Shown here: positions 13,626 through 24,358 of the stretch, in pieces
Numbering within the stretch: position 1 is the first letter of the stretch
How the letters are laid out: each line of letters starts with the position of its first letter
Assembly (NCBI GenBank): GCA_036558265.1
Contig: DATBFY010000713.1
Span: 1-24,358, forward strand
Length of the DNA stretch: 24,358 nucleotides
Direction: 5' to 3'
From: RYN-433 sp036558265
GTDB lineage: Bacteria; Planctomycetota; Phycisphaerae; Tepidisphaerales; Tepidisphaeraceae
The notes under the pieces: model-generated
What the model saw: the letters and a program-made list of their open reading frames with translations, nothing else
Database searches by the model: none
Told to the model about the DNA's origin: nothing
Translations under genes and position numbers: made by a program

Positions 13626-14927
13626 ATGGAAACGCCGGTCACAATGGAAATGGCGGGAGCACGCGTCTCGCACGAGGGCGTCCGCGCGGCGGCGGTCGCC
13701 TGGCTGTTGGCGGCGCTGTACTACTTCTACCAGTACGCGCTTCGCTCGGCGCCGGCGGTGATGATGCCGGAGCTCAGCAACGCGTTTGGCATCACGCCGC
13801 TGGCCGTGGCGTCCATTGTCGGCCTGTTCTATTACGGGTATTCGCCGTTCAGCCTGGTTGCCGGGGCGGCGATGGATCGGATCGGGCCGCGGCGACTGTT
13901 GCCCGGCGCGGCGGCGGTGGTCGGCATCGGGGCGTTCCTGTTCGCCTCGGGTAATCGGGAGCTGGCGAGCGTCGGCCGGTTCCTTCAAGGGGCGGGCGGG
14001 GTATTCGCGCTGGTGGGCGCGATCTACATCGCGACGAAGAACTTCCCGCCGGCGCGCGCGGCGACGTTGATCGGGGCCACGCAGATGTTCGGGATGGCCG
14101 GTGGATCGGCGGGGCAGTTCCTGGTCGGGCCGCTGATCGGCCGCGGAGTGGCGTGGAACGTGTTCTGGACGGGCATGGGGATCGGCGGCCTGTTGATCGG
14201 CGTGGGCCTGTTCTTCCTGCTCCCCAAGGATCCGAAGAGCGAGCGGCCCGACAATTGGCTGAGCAGCACTGCCCGGGCGTTCAAAACGGTGTTCAGGAAC
14301 CCGCAATCGATCCTTTGCGGGCTGATCGCGGGTCTGTTGTTCATCCCGACGACGATCTTCGACATGATCTGGGGGGTGCGCTACCTGCAGGAGGCGCACG
14401 GGCTGGAGTACGGCTCGGCGGTCATGCGATCGGCAGCGGTGCCGTTCGGCTGGATCATCGGGTGCCCGTTGCTGGGCGCGATATCGGATCGGATCGGACG
14501 GCGCAAACCGGTGATCATCGGGGGCGGGGTGGTGCTGCTGGGGTGCCTGGCGTGGATTCTGTATGGGAAGGTCGGGGTGTTTCCGCCATATGCCGTGGGC
14601 CTGGTCGCCGGCGTGGCATCGGGCGCGGCGATGCTGCCTTACACGGTGATCAAGGAGGCCAATCCGCCGCAGTTCGGCGGCACGGCGACGGGGGTGATCA
14701 ACTTTTTGAATTTCACCTTCAGCGCCTTACTCGGCCCGGCGTTTGGTTGGATTCTGCAGCGCGTATCGGGCGGGGCCGCACGAATGGAGCTGGAGCATTA
14801 TCAGACCGCATTCAGCTCGCTTCTTTACGGGGTGGTGATCGCGATCGTGTTGACCCTGCTGCTGAGAGAGACGGGGTCGGCGGTTCGCGCGCGCGCCCCT
14901 GCAACTGGAAGCGGTCGAGGAGCATGA
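13626..14927 (+). CDS. Major facilitator superfamily transporter
   Basis: The gene encodes 433 residues from ATG 13626, with GGAG 12 bases upstream. The frame is open further back but only overlaps the preceding gene. About twelve hydrophobic helices are visible, with MFS motif A after helix 2 (GAAMDRIGPRRLLP) and its repeat in the second half (GAISDRIGRRKPVI), and a central loop with LPKDPKSERPDNW. The substrate cannot be read from the sequence. Its position between serine dehydratase and phosphate acetyltransferase suggests serine, pyruvate, formate or acetate. If the dehydratase is really exported, pyruvate uptake would be a logical role. It is followed after 3 bases by the next start codon. 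Confidence 0.8.
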   Translation: METPVTMEMAGARVSHEGVRAAAVAWLLAALYYFYQYALRSAPAVMMPELSNAFGITPLAVASIVGLFYYGYSPFSLVAGAAMDRIGPRRLLPGAAAVVGIGAFLFASGNRELASVGRFLQGAGGVFALVGAIYIATKNFPPARAATLIGATQMFGMAGGSAGQFLVGPLIGRGVAWNVFWTGMGIGGLLIGVGLFFLLPKDPKSERPDNWLSSTARAFKTVFRNPQSILCGLIAGLLFIPTTIFDMIWGVRYLQEAHGLEYGSAVMRSAAVPFGWIIGCPLLGAISDRIGRRKPVIIGGGVVLLGCLAWILYGKVGVFPPYAVGLVAGVASGAAMLPYTVIKEANPPQFGGTATGVINFLNFTFSALLGPAFGWILQRVSGGAARMELEHYQTAFSSLLYGVVIAIVLTLLLRETGSAVRARAPATGSGRGA

Positions 14928-14930
14928 GAC

Positions 14931-15863
14931 ATGACGCAAACTCCTGGAACCGGAAAATATGAGAAGCTCCTGGCGCGATGCCAGGGTCTGTCACCCGTTC
15001 CGACGGCCGTCGCACACCCGTGCGAGGCGACGGCGCTGTCCGGCGCCGTCGAGGCGTGGCAGCGCGGGTTGATCGTCCCGCTGCTGGTGGGGCCGGCGGC
15101 GAGCATCGCGCAGACCGCCAAGGCCGCCGAGATCGACGTCCGCAAGCTGGAGATCATCGACACGCCGCACAGCCACGCGTCGGCGGCGAAGGCGGTCGAG
15201 CTGATCCGGGAAGGACGGGCCGAGATCCTGATGAAGGGGAGCCTGCACACGGACGAGTTGATGGGGGCGGTGGTGTCCCGCGAGGGGGGGCTGCGCACGG
15301 CGCGTCGGATCAGCCACGTGTTCATCATGGACGTTCCGACGTATCACAAGGCCCTGGTGGTCACGGACGGGGCGATCAACATCGCGCCGACGCTGGAAGA
15401 CAAGGTGGACATCTGTCAGAACGCGATCGACCTTGCCCGCTCGCTGGGCCTGGAGCAGCCCAAGGTGGCGATCCTGGCAGCGGTGGAGACGGTCACGTCC
15501 AAGATGCCGGCGACGATCGATGCCGCGGCGCTGTGCAAGATGGCCGAGCGCGGACAGATCAAGGACGGGATCCTGGACGGGCCGCTGGCGTTCGACAACG
15601 CGATCAGCAAGGACGCGGCGCGGACCAAGGGAATCCAATCCGCCGTCGCGGGCGATCCGGACATCCTGCTGGCGCCGGACCTGGAGGCGGGGAACATCCT
15701 GGCGAAGCAACTGAGCTTCCTGGCGAACGCGGACAGCGCGGGCATGGTGCTCGGGGCGCGGGTGCCGATCATCCTGACGAGCCGGGCGGACAGCGTGCGG
15801 TCGCGGATCGCGAGTTGCGCGGTCGCGGTACTGGTGGCCCATGCGCGGCGGAAGAAGCCGTAG
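14931..15863 (+). CDS. pta: Phosphate acetyltransferase (Pta/Ptb family, short form)
   Basis: The gene encodes 310 residues with GAGGAG eight bases before ATG 14931. The whole length fits the catalytic phosphotransacylase domain: VAHPCEATALSGAVEA, VPLLVGPAASI, ILMKGSLHTDELMGAVV, HVFIMDVPTYHKALVVTDGAINIAPTLEDK, DGILDGPLAFDNAIS and ADSAGMVLGARVPIILTSRADS. It converts acetyl-CoA and phosphate to acetyl phosphate. By sequence alone it could act on butyryl-CoA (Ptb branch). The neighbouring acetate kinase and pyruvate formate-lyase favour acetyl-CoA. The stop codon TAG is part of the AGGAG site of the next gene, implying coupled translation. Confidence 0.85.
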   Translation: MTQTPGTGKYEKLLARCQGLSPVPTAVAHPCEATALSGAVEAWQRGLIVPLLVGPAASIAQTAKAAEIDVRKLEIIDTPHSHASAAKAVELIREGRAEILMKGSLHTDELMGAVVSREGGLRTARRISHVFIMDVPTYHKALVVTDGAINIAPTLEDKVDICQNAIDLARSLGLEQPKVAILAAVETVTSKMPATIDAAALCKMAERGQIKDGILDGPLAFDNAISKDAARTKGIQSAVAGDPDILLAPDLEAGNILAKQLSFLANADSAGMVLGARVPIILTSRADSVRSRIASCAVAVLVAHARRKKP

Positions 15864-15873
15864 GAGTCAACCC

Positions 15874-17052
15874 ATGGACGACTACGCACTGGTCCTGAAC
15901 GCGGGCTCGTCGAGCCTGAAGTTCTGCGTCTATCAGCGGCCTGCGGGCCAGGGTTGGCGCCTGGAAGCGCGCGGGCAGATCGAGGGGATCGGCACGTCGC
16001 CGCGGTTGTCCGCCAAGGGTGAGAAGGGAGAGCGCCTGGCGGAACAGGACGTCACGGTTCGGGACGGGCGTGAGGCGGTGGACGCGCTGGCGGCGTGGCT
16101 CAAGTCGAAATATGGCGGCGCGCGCGTGGTGGGGGTCGGACATCGCGTGGTGCACGGCGGGGCGCGGTTCGCCGGGCCGACGGTTTTGAACCGGCAGGTT
16201 TTGGCCGAGCTGCGCGAGCTGGTGCCGCTGGCGCCGCTTCATCAGCCGTACAACCTTGCGGCGATCGACGCGGTGTATGAGCGGTTGCCGGACGTTCCCC
16301 AGGTGGCGTGCTTCGACACGAGCTTTCATCGCGGGCAGCCGGCGGTGGCAGAGCTGGTGCCGCTGCCGCGCGAGCTTCGGCAGGCGGGAATTCAGCGGTA
16401 CGGGTTTCACGGGCTGTCTTACGAGTACATCGCTTCGGTGCTGCCGCAGGTGGCCCCGGAGATCGCGGGCGGCCGGGTGATCGTGGCGCACCTGGGGAGC
16501 GGTGCGAGCCTGTGCGCGCTGCGCGACCGCCGGAGCGTTGACAGCACGCTGGGTTTCACGGCGCTCGACGGGCTGTGCATGGGCACGCGGCCGGGCGCGC
16601 TGGATCCGGGCGTGGTGCTGCACCTGTTTCAAGGCCTCAAGCTCTCGGCGAAGGAAGTGGAGACGCTTCTGTACAAGAAGTCGGGGCTGCTCGGGATTTC
16701 AGGGATCAGCAACGACATGCGGGACCTGCTGGGGCGACCCGAGCCGGACGCGCGGCTCGCGGTGGACTATTTCGTTTACCGGGCGGCGAAGGAGATCGGC
16801 GCGCTGGCGGCGGTGTTGCGCGGGGTCGATGGGATCGTCTTCACGGCCGGCATCGGGGAGAACTCGGCGGAGATCCGCCGGCGGATCTGCGAGGCGTCGG
16901 CGTGGCTTGGGGTCGCACTGGATCCCGGGGCGAACGAAAGCAAGGCTTCCAGGATCTCCGCGGCGCATAGCAAGGTGTCGGCGTGGGTGATCCCCACTAA
17001 CGAAGAACTGATGATCGCGCGGCATACGGCATTCCTGCTCGGACTGCGTTAG
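15874..17052 (+). CDS. ackA: Acetate kinase
   Basis: The gene encodes 392 residues, the normal family length. ATG 15874 lies seven bases after AGGAG (15862-15866). Family signatures are LVLNAGSSSLKF near the start, GHRVVHGG, the catalytic segment with FDTSFHRG, RYGFHGLSYEYI, HLGSGAS, FTALDGLCMGTRPGALDPG, and FTAGIGENSAEIR. It transfers phosphate from acetyl phosphate to ADP, giving acetate and ATP, the energy-yielding step of the pathway encoded here. It works directly with the phosphotransacylase upstream. Confidence 0.95.
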   Translation: MDDYALVLNAGSSSLKFCVYQRPAGQGWRLEARGQIEGIGTSPRLSAKGEKGERLAEQDVTVRDGREAVDALAAWLKSKYGGARVVGVGHRVVHGGARFAGPTVLNRQVLAELRELVPLAPLHQPYNLAAIDAVYERLPDVPQVACFDTSFHRGQPAVAELVPLPRELRQAGIQRYGFHGLSYEYIASVLPQVAPEIAGGRVIVAHLGSGASLCALRDRRSVDSTLGFTALDGLCMGTRPGALDPGVVLHLFQGLKLSAKEVETLLYKKSGLLGISGISNDMRDLLGRPEPDARLAVDYFVYRAAKEIGALAAVLRGVDGIVFTAGIGENSAEIRRRICEASAWLGVALDPGANESKASRISAAHSKVSAWVIPTNEELMIARHTAFLLGLR

Positions 17053-17078
17053 TTGAACAGCACACAAGGAGACCCACG

Positions 17079-19343
<2,265 letters not shown>

Positions 19344-19367
19344 GGGCCCGCGCGGGAGTCACAAGCC

Positions 19368-20216
19368 ATGTCAGAGGAAACTGCCGCCGCCGCATCCGTT
19401 CCGTTGGAAGCCAAAAGCCCGTTCGAGCTCCGCATGAACCTGGGCCGCCAGGTGTCCGAGTCGGTCATCAAGCGGGCGCTGGACAGCGGCGACGTCGGTT
19501 TCCTTCACTCGTTTACGACCGGCTCGACCGTGGACGGCCCGGGCGTGCGGGTGGTGGCCTGGACCGCGGGATGCCAGTTCCGGTGCCTGTATTGCCACAA
19601 TCCGGACACGTGGAGCCTGACCAACGGCATGCCCGTGCCGCTGGAACGAGCGGTTGAGGAGCTGCGAAAATATCGCCACGGACTGAAGCGCATGTCGGGC
19701 GGCTTCACGCTCAGCGGTGGCGAGCCGCTGATGCAGGATCGTTTCGCGGTCAGGCTCTTCTCGGCCGCCAGGGAAATGGGGATCCACACCGCGTTGGACA
19801 CGAACGGTTTTCTGGGCGAGCGCCTGAGTGACGCGGAGCTGGAGACGATCGATCTGGTGCTGCTGGACATCAAGGCGTTTGATCCGGGGCGCCACCGTCA
19901 CCTCACCGGCAAGGATGTCGGCCCGGTGCTTGATTTCGCGCGCCGGCTGGGCGCGCGCAGGCGGCCGATCTGGCTGCGCTTCGTCCTCGTGCCGGGGCTG
20001 ACCGATGACGCTGCCGATGTCGCGCAGATCGCGAAGTTCTCGGCCGCACTGGGAAACGTCGAACGAGTGGACGTGCTCCCCTTCCATCAGATGGGACAAT
20101 TCAAGTGGAAGGCGCTGGGGCTCGACTACATGCTGGAGGCGACCCAGCCCCCCAGCAGCGAGCTCGTCCAACGCGTGTGTGCCCAGTTCGGCAATGAAGG
20201 GTTGAAGGCGTACTGA
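19368..20216 (+). CDS. pflA: Pyruvate formate-lyase activating enzyme (radical SAM)
   Basis: The gene encodes 282 residues with GGGAG nine bases before the ATG. The radical SAM cluster motif is Cys69-x3-Cys73-x2-Cys76 (CQFRCLYC), preceded by the family segment STVDGPGVRVV. Further family motifs are GGFTLSGGEPLMQ and DLVLLDIKAFDP. It uses S-adenosylmethionine and a 4Fe-4S cluster to make the glycyl radical on the lyase encoded just upstream. An N-terminal extension of about 40 residues over the E. coli protein has no recognisable motif. Only this single cluster motif is present, as in classical PflA. Confidence 0.93.
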   Translation: MSEETAAAASVPLEAKSPFELRMNLGRQVSESVIKRALDSGDVGFLHSFTTGSTVDGPGVRVVAWTAGCQFRCLYCHNPDTWSLTNGMPVPLERAVEELRKYRHGLKRMSGGFTLSGGEPLMQDRFAVRLFSAAREMGIHTALDTNGFLGERLSDAELETIDLVLLDIKAFDPGRHRHLTGKDVGPVLDFARRLGARRRPIWLRFVLVPGLTDDAADVAQIAKFSAALGNVERVDVLPFHQMGQFKWKALGLDYMLEATQPPSSELVQRVCAQFGNEGLKAY

Positions 20217-20230
20217 AGCGGGGGTGCGCG

Positions 20231-21565
20231 ATGTCGATCATGCTCGTCCTGCAGCTCATCGTCCTGCTGTCGGCCATCGCGATCGGCGCGCGCGCGGGGG
20301 GCGTGGGCATGGGTCTGTGGGGGGGCGTCGGGCTGGCGGTGCTGGTGTTCGGATTCGGCGCGGCGCCGGGGGGCATTCCCGGTGAAGTGCTGCTGATCAT
20401 CCTGACGGTGATCATGGCCGCGTCGGCCATGGAAGCGGCCGGCGGCATCGACTACCTGGTTCGTATCGCCGCCGGGATCATCCGCAAGCACCCGCGGCAG
20501 GTGACGATCATCGCGCCGCTCGTCGCATACGGCTTCACGTTTCTCGCCGGCACGGGGCACATCTTCTACCCGCTGCTGCCCGTCATCTACGAGGTCGCCA
20601 TGAAGGGGCGGGTTCGGCCCGAGCGGCCGATCGCCGTCGCCACGATCGCGTCGCAGCAGGCGATCACCGCCAGCCCGGTATCGGCGGCGACCGCGGCGCT
20701 CATCGCGGTGCTCGGGAGCAAAGGGGTCGGCCTGGTGCAGATCCTGGCGATCTGTGTCCCCTCGACCCTGGTGGGGATCATCGTGGCCGCCCTGGTGCAG
20801 ACGCGCATCGGGGTCGAGCTCGATTACGATCCGGTGTACCTGCGGCGCGTTGCGGCGGGGGAAGTTGAAGGCCCGGACCAGACGCGGGCCGCCGCCGCCG
20901 CGCATGATCCGCTGCCTCCTCGCGCCGCGCTGTCGGCCTGGATGTTCCTGGTCGGCGTCGGCCTGGTGGTCTGCGGTGGCCTGTTTCCCGTGCTGCGCCG
21001 CGTCCGCGCCGCGTCCACGCCGGCGACCGTCTCCATGCCCATGACCATCGCGATCGTCATGCTCGCGCTGGCGGCGTTGATGTTGCTGTTCACGCGCGCG
21101 TCGGCGGCGCAGATCGTCAAGACCAGGACGTGCCAGGCCGGCCTGACCGCCGTGATCGGCATCCTGGGCCTCGCGTGGCTCGGAGACACGTTCATCGACG
21201 CCAACCAGGACACGATCGTCGGCGGCCTGTCGCGGATGGCCAAGGCATACCCGGCCCTTTTTTCGGTCGGGCTCTTCGCGACGTCCATGCTGCTGTATAG
21301 CCAGGCGGCGACGACGCAGACGCTGGTGCCGCTGGGCCTCACGCTGGGCATTGCCCCCGCCGCCCTGGCCGGCATGTTTCCCGCCGTGAACGGGTATTTT
21401 TTCATCCCCACCTACGGGACGCTGATCGCCGCGGTGAACTTCGACCGCAGCGGCACGACGCGGATCGGGAAATACGTGCTGAACCACTCGTTCATGATCC
21501 CGGGGCTGGTCGCGACCGTGGTCGCGGTCACGACCGGTCTGCTGATCGCAAAGCTGTTCTTCTAG
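20231..21565 (+). CDS. Anaerobic C4-dicarboxylate transporter, DcuA/DcuB family
   Basis: The gene encodes 444 residues, the usual family length. Multiple hydrophobic helices are present with family segments IILTVIMAASAMEAAGGIDYLVRIA, FTFLAGTGHIFYPLLPVIYEVA, RPERPIAVATIASQQAITASPVSAATAAL and a conserved C-terminal FIPTYGTLIAAVNFDRSGTTRIGKYVLNHSFMIPGL. Dcu carriers exchange fumarate, aspartate, malate and succinate across the inner membrane under anoxic conditions. Placed before aspartase and asparaginase, aspartate uptake with fumarate or succinate release is the likely job. Whether it is DcuA- or DcuB-like cannot be settled by eye. Confidence 0.9.
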   Translation: MSIMLVLQLIVLLSAIAIGARAGGVGMGLWGGVGLAVLVFGFGAAPGGIPGEVLLIILTVIMAASAMEAAGGIDYLVRIAAGIIRKHPRQVTIIAPLVAYGFTFLAGTGHIFYPLLPVIYEVAMKGRVRPERPIAVATIASQQAITASPVSAATAALIAVLGSKGVGLVQILAICVPSTLVGIIVAALVQTRIGVELDYDPVYLRRVAAGEVEGPDQTRAAAAAHDPLPPRAALSAWMFLVGVGLVVCGGLFPVLRRVRAASTPATVSMPMTIAIVMLALAALMLLFTRASAAQIVKTRTCQAGLTAVIGILGLAWLGDTFIDANQDTIVGGLSRMAKAYPALFSVGLFATSMLLYSQAATTQTLVPLGLTLGIAPAALAGMFPAVNGYFFIPTYGTLIAAVNFDRSGTTRIGKYVLNHSFMIPGLVATVVAVTTGLLIAKLFF

Positions 21566-21575
21566 GAGACTGCCC

Positions 21576-23450
21576 ATGTCCAGCCTGATCGGACAACTCG
21601 ACGCGCCCGCGCGTGCGATGGGGATACCCGCGGCCGAGCTGGCGGCCATCGTGCAACAGGGTCAGGGCGTGCGCTACGAGGCCGGGGCGTGTCTTTATCA
21701 TGAGTCCACGCCCCGGGAATGGCTCGGGATCGTCATTGACGGCGAGGTGGACATCATCCGCGGCTTGCACGGCCGGCGGACGCACCTGGCGACGCTGACC
21801 AAGGGCGCCGTGATCTCCGAGGGGATCCTGCTGGACGAGTGTGCCCACTCCGCCAGCGCGTACGCGCGCAGCACCGGCGCCCAGGTGCATCAGGTTCCGC
21901 TCGCGGTGCTGAGGGAACTGAAGTCCGGGAAACCCGACCTCTACTTCCGGGTGGTCGCCCGGGTTGCGCAGCGCATCGGCGCCCGTTTGCGGACCGCCTC
22001 GGAACATTTGGCCGAGCGCGCCCTGGGCGCGCCGGAGATCACGTCCTTCCGCACCGAGCATGACTCGCTCGGCGAGCGCGAGATTCCGAACAACGCGTAC
22101 TACGGTGTCCAGACCGTGCGCGCGCTGGAGAACTTCGCCATTTCCGCCGTGCCGCTGCGGAATTTCGCCCACTTCGTCAACGCCCTGGCCTTCGTGAAAA
22201 AGGCCGCGGCGCAGGCGAACGCCGAGCTGAAATGCCTCGATCCGGGGAAGGCGGGCGCGATCGAGCGGGCGTGCGACGAGATCCTGCAGGGCAAGCTCCA
22301 CGAGCAGTTCGTCGTGGACATGATGCAGGGTGGCGCCGGGACCTCCACCAACATGAACGCCAACGAGGTCATCGCCAACCGCGCCCTCGAGCTGATGGGC
22401 CACGCCAAGGGCGAGTACCAGCACCTGCACCCCAACGATCACGTTAACTGCTCGCAGTCGACCAACGACGCCTATCCCACTGCGATCAAGCTGGCCGTCA
22501 TCTTCTCGCTGAAGGATACGCTGGCGGCGATGCGCGAGCTCCGGTCGTCGCTCGAGTTCAAGCAGCACGAATTCTCCGAAATTCTGAAGATGGGCCGCAC
22601 GGAGAATCAGGATGCCGTGCCCATGACGCTCGGACAGGAGTTCGGCGCGTACGCGAAGATGATCGAATCCGCGATGGCCGCACTGGCCCGATCGGCCGAG
22701 GAGTTGCACGAGCTGAACATGGGCGCCACGGCGATCGGCACGGGGATCTGCAGTCCGCCCGGCTACGCGGACCGCGTCACGCGGCGCCTGGCCGAGGCGA
22801 CCGGCCTGCCGCTGCGCAAGGCGGCCAACCTGGTGGAGGCCACGCAGGACTCGGGCGCATTCGCACAGATGGCCGCGACGCTCAAGCGCGCGGCGGTCCA
22901 GGTCTCCAAGATCTGCAACGACCTGCGCTGGCTTTCATCCGGCCCGCGCTGCGGCCTGGGCGAAGTTCACCTGCCGCCCATGCAGCCGGGATCGTCGATC
23001 ATGCCCGGCAAGGTCAACCCGGTCATCCCCGAGCTGGTCAACCAAGTCTGCTACCAGATCATCGGCTACGACGTGACGATCGCGATGGCGTCGGAGGCGA
23101 GCGAGCTCGAGCTGAACATGGCCGAGCCCATCATCGCGTACGACCTGCTTCACGCGCTGATGATCTTCAAGAACGCGTGCGTGACGTTGGCGGCCCGGTG
23201 CATCGACGGCATCAAGGCCAACGAAGCACAGTGCCGCCGCTACGTCGAGAACAGCATCGGTCTGGTGACGGCGCTCAACCCCGTGATCGGTTACGAGCGC
23301 TCCGCGGCGATCGCCAAGGAGGCGCTGGCGACCGGCGGCAGTGTCTACGACCTCGTCTTGAATAAGGGTTGGCTAACCAAGGCCAGGCTGGACGACCTGC
23401 TCAGCCCGGCCCACATGACCGACCCACGCCAGCTTCCGGTCGGAAACTGA
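21576..23450 (+). CDS. aspA: Aspartate ammonia-lyase with N-terminal cyclic-nucleotide-binding-like domain
   Basis: The gene encodes 624 residues; AGGAG overlaps the preceding stop. Residues about 30-145 form a Crp-type beta-roll domain (WLGIVIDGEVDIIRGLHG, LATLTKGAVISEGILL). Its phosphate-binding stretch (EGILLDECAHSASAYARS) lacks the usual GE-L and Arg, so cyclic nucleotide binding is doubtful. Residues about 155-620 are a full aspartase/fumarase-superfamily enzyme with TEHDSLGEREIPNNAYYGVQT, GGAGTSTNMNANEVIANRALE, NCSQSTNDAYPTA and the signature GSSIMPGKVNP (472-482). The NAYYGVQT and GEYQHLHPNDHVN segments favour aspartase over fumarase. It converts aspartate to fumarate and ammonia. The fused sensor-like domain suggests allosteric control. 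Confidence 0.9.
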   Translation: MSSLIGQLDAPARAMGIPAAELAAIVQQGQGVRYEAGACLYHESTPREWLGIVIDGEVDIIRGLHGRRTHLATLTKGAVISEGILLDECAHSASAYARSTGAQVHQVPLAVLRELKSGKPDLYFRVVARVAQRIGARLRTASEHLAERALGAPEITSFRTEHDSLGEREIPNNAYYGVQTVRALENFAISAVPLRNFAHFVNALAFVKKAAAQANAELKCLDPGKAGAIERACDEILQGKLHEQFVVDMMQGGAGTSTNMNANEVIANRALELMGHAKGEYQHLHPNDHVNCSQSTNDAYPTAIKLAVIFSLKDTLAAMRELRSSLEFKQHEFSEILKMGRTENQDAVPMTLGQEFGAYAKMIESAMAALARSAEELHELNMGATAIGTGICSPPGYADRVTRRLAEATGLPLRKAANLVEATQDSGAFAQMAATLKRAAVQVSKICNDLRWLSSGPRCGLGEVHLPPMQPGSSIMPGKVNPVIPELVNQVCYQIIGYDVTIAMASEASELELNMAEPIIAYDLLHALMIFKNACVTLAARCIDGIKANEAQCRRYVENSIGLVTALNPVIGYERSAAIAKEALATGGSVYDLVLNKGWLTKARLDDLLSPAHMTDPRQLPVGN

Positions 23451-23481
23451 TATGAACCGAACGAACAAGGAGACGCGCCCC

Positions 23482-24358
23482 ATGCAACCCGCAATATTCG
23501 TCCGAATCGTTCGACATGCACTTCTCCTCGGTATCCTCGTGTCGCCCGCCGCCATCGCCGGTGCACAGCAGGAAGCCAGGGCCAAGCCGCGGATCGAGAT
23601 CATCGCCACGGGCGGCACCATCGCCGGGGCGCAGGCGAGCCAGAAGGATTACGGCTACAAGGCCGGCGCCTTCAAGGTCGAGGACCTCATCAGCGCCGTC
23701 CCGCAGATGAAGGACCTCGCCGACATCACCGGCGAGCAGGTCGTCAACATCGGCAGCCAGGACATGAACGACGCGGTGTGGCTCAAACTGGCCAAGCGGA
23801 TCAACCAGCGCCTGGCATCGGGCGAGGTCGACGGCATCGTCGTCACCCACGGCACCGACACGATGGAGGAAACCTCGTACTTCATCGACCTGGTCACGCC
23901 CAACGACAAACCGATCGTCTTCACCGGCTCGATGCGCCCCGCCACGGCGATCGGCGCCGACGGCCCGGCGAACCTGTACAACGCCGTTGCGGTCGCCGCG
24001 GCGCCCGGGTCGCGCGGCCGCGGGGTGCTGGTCGTGCTGAACGACTCCATTCACCTCGCGCGCAACGTCAGCAAGACGAACACGACCAACGTCGAGACGT
24101 TTCGATCGCCCAACCGCGGTCCGCTGGGACTGGTCAACACCGGCAAGCTCGAGTGGTTCGACCGGCTCGACGTCGATGCCCCCGCCCGCTCGTCCGCAAG
24201 CAGCGGCGGAGGCGGCGACGCGCGACTCGCCGTCGGCGTTGCGTCACCACTCACGCCGTTCAGCGTCGAGAAGCTCGACGCGTTGCCGCGCGTCGACATC
24301 CTGTACGCGCACGCGAACATGAGCACGGACCTGATCGACGCCGCCATCAAGGGCGGCG
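23482..24358 (+). CDS. ansB: Secreted type II L-asparaginase (partial, cut by window end)
   Basis: The frame is open to the window end. ATG 23482 is chosen over ATG 23452 because AAGGAG lies ten bases upstream. Residues 1-27 are a Sec signal peptide (VRHALLLGILVSPAAIAGA) ending near AGA-QQ. The first catalytic motif is IATGGTIAG (41-49, Thr46) and the second is GIVVTHGTDTMEET with its Thr-Asp pair. GSMRPATAIGADGPANLYNA follows as in periplasmic AnsB. It hydrolyses asparagine to aspartate and ammonia outside the inner membrane, supplying aspartate to the Dcu carrier and aspartase encoded upstream. About 292 residues are visible; roughly 50 are likely missing. Confidence 0.93.
   Translation, partial: MQPAIFVRIVRHALLLGILVSPAAIAGAQQEARAKPRIEIIATGGTIAGAQASQKDYGYKAGAFKVEDLISAVPQMKDLADITGEQVVNIGSQDMNDAVWLKLAKRINQRLASGEVDGIVVTHGTDTMEETSYFIDLVTPNDKPIVFTGSMRPATAIGADGPANLYNAVAVAAAPGSRGRGVLVVLNDSIHLARNVSKTNTTNVETFRSPNRGPLGLVNTGKLEWFDRLDVDAPARSSASSGGGGDARLAVGVASPLTPFSVEKLDALPRVDILYAHANMSTDLIDAAIKGG

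Noticed and set aside
20126..21649. A 507-residue minus-strand open frame opposite the Dcu transporter
   Set aside because: Composition is dominated by Arg, Asp, His and Gln as expected for the antisense of a membrane protein gene; no domain is visible.

Overview
The window comes from a high-GC bacterium, most likely a planctomycete (Phycisphaerae-like). This is an inference. It rests on two small proteins carrying the C-x2-C-GYDLR-(x)n-C-x2-C zinc ribbon that is typical of planctomycete membrane proteins, on a twin-arginine signal of planctomycete style, and on many short dispersed repeats between genes. No RNA genes or CRISPR arrays were seen.

Region 1 (1-3240) is sparse. It holds the end of one zinc-ribbon protein, a second convergent zinc-ribbon membrane protein, a small conserved hypothetical gene preceded by an apparently frameshifted small gene, and an FAD-dependent monooxygenase. 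Two copies of a dispersed repeat (211-470 and 1543-1989) fill the gaps. Each copy has a 14-bp-arm hairpin, and the arms differ between copies by paired compensatory changes.

Region 2 (3240-8661) looks like a phage-derived module without virion genes. A CI/LexA-type self-cleaving repressor (minus strand) and a small two-HTH protein (plus strand) diverge from one promoter region that contains dyads. They are followed by an ABC-type ATPase, a small-terminase-like HTH protein and a GNAT acetyltransferase with overlapping ATGA junctions, and then by a large terminase. REP-like palindromes, a strong G-quadruplex motif, low-complexity tracts and a MITE-like element with terminal inverted repeats sit at the gene borders or inside genes. 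Third-position base preference changes from G to C and back inside the operon. A convergent ArnT/PMT-type glycosyltransferase (8621-10186, minus) closes the region.

Region 3 (10345-24358, all plus strand, short gaps) is one long cluster for fermenting amino acids. In order it encodes a DcaP-like outer-membrane porin (broken by an in-frame TAA), an iron-sulfur L-serine dehydratase with a Tat signal, an MFS transporter, phosphate acetyltransferase, acetate kinase, pyruvate formate-lyase, its radical-SAM activase, a Dcu-type C4-dicarboxylate transporter, an aspartase fused to an N-terminal cyclic-nucleotide-binding-like domain, and a secreted type II asparaginase cut by the window end. The inferred flow has two arms. 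Asparagine goes to aspartate and then fumarate, with exchange through Dcu. Serine goes to pyruvate, then to formate plus acetyl-CoA, then acetyl phosphate, then acetate plus ATP. Having the first enzymes of both arms predicted outside the cytoplasm is unusual for the serine arm.
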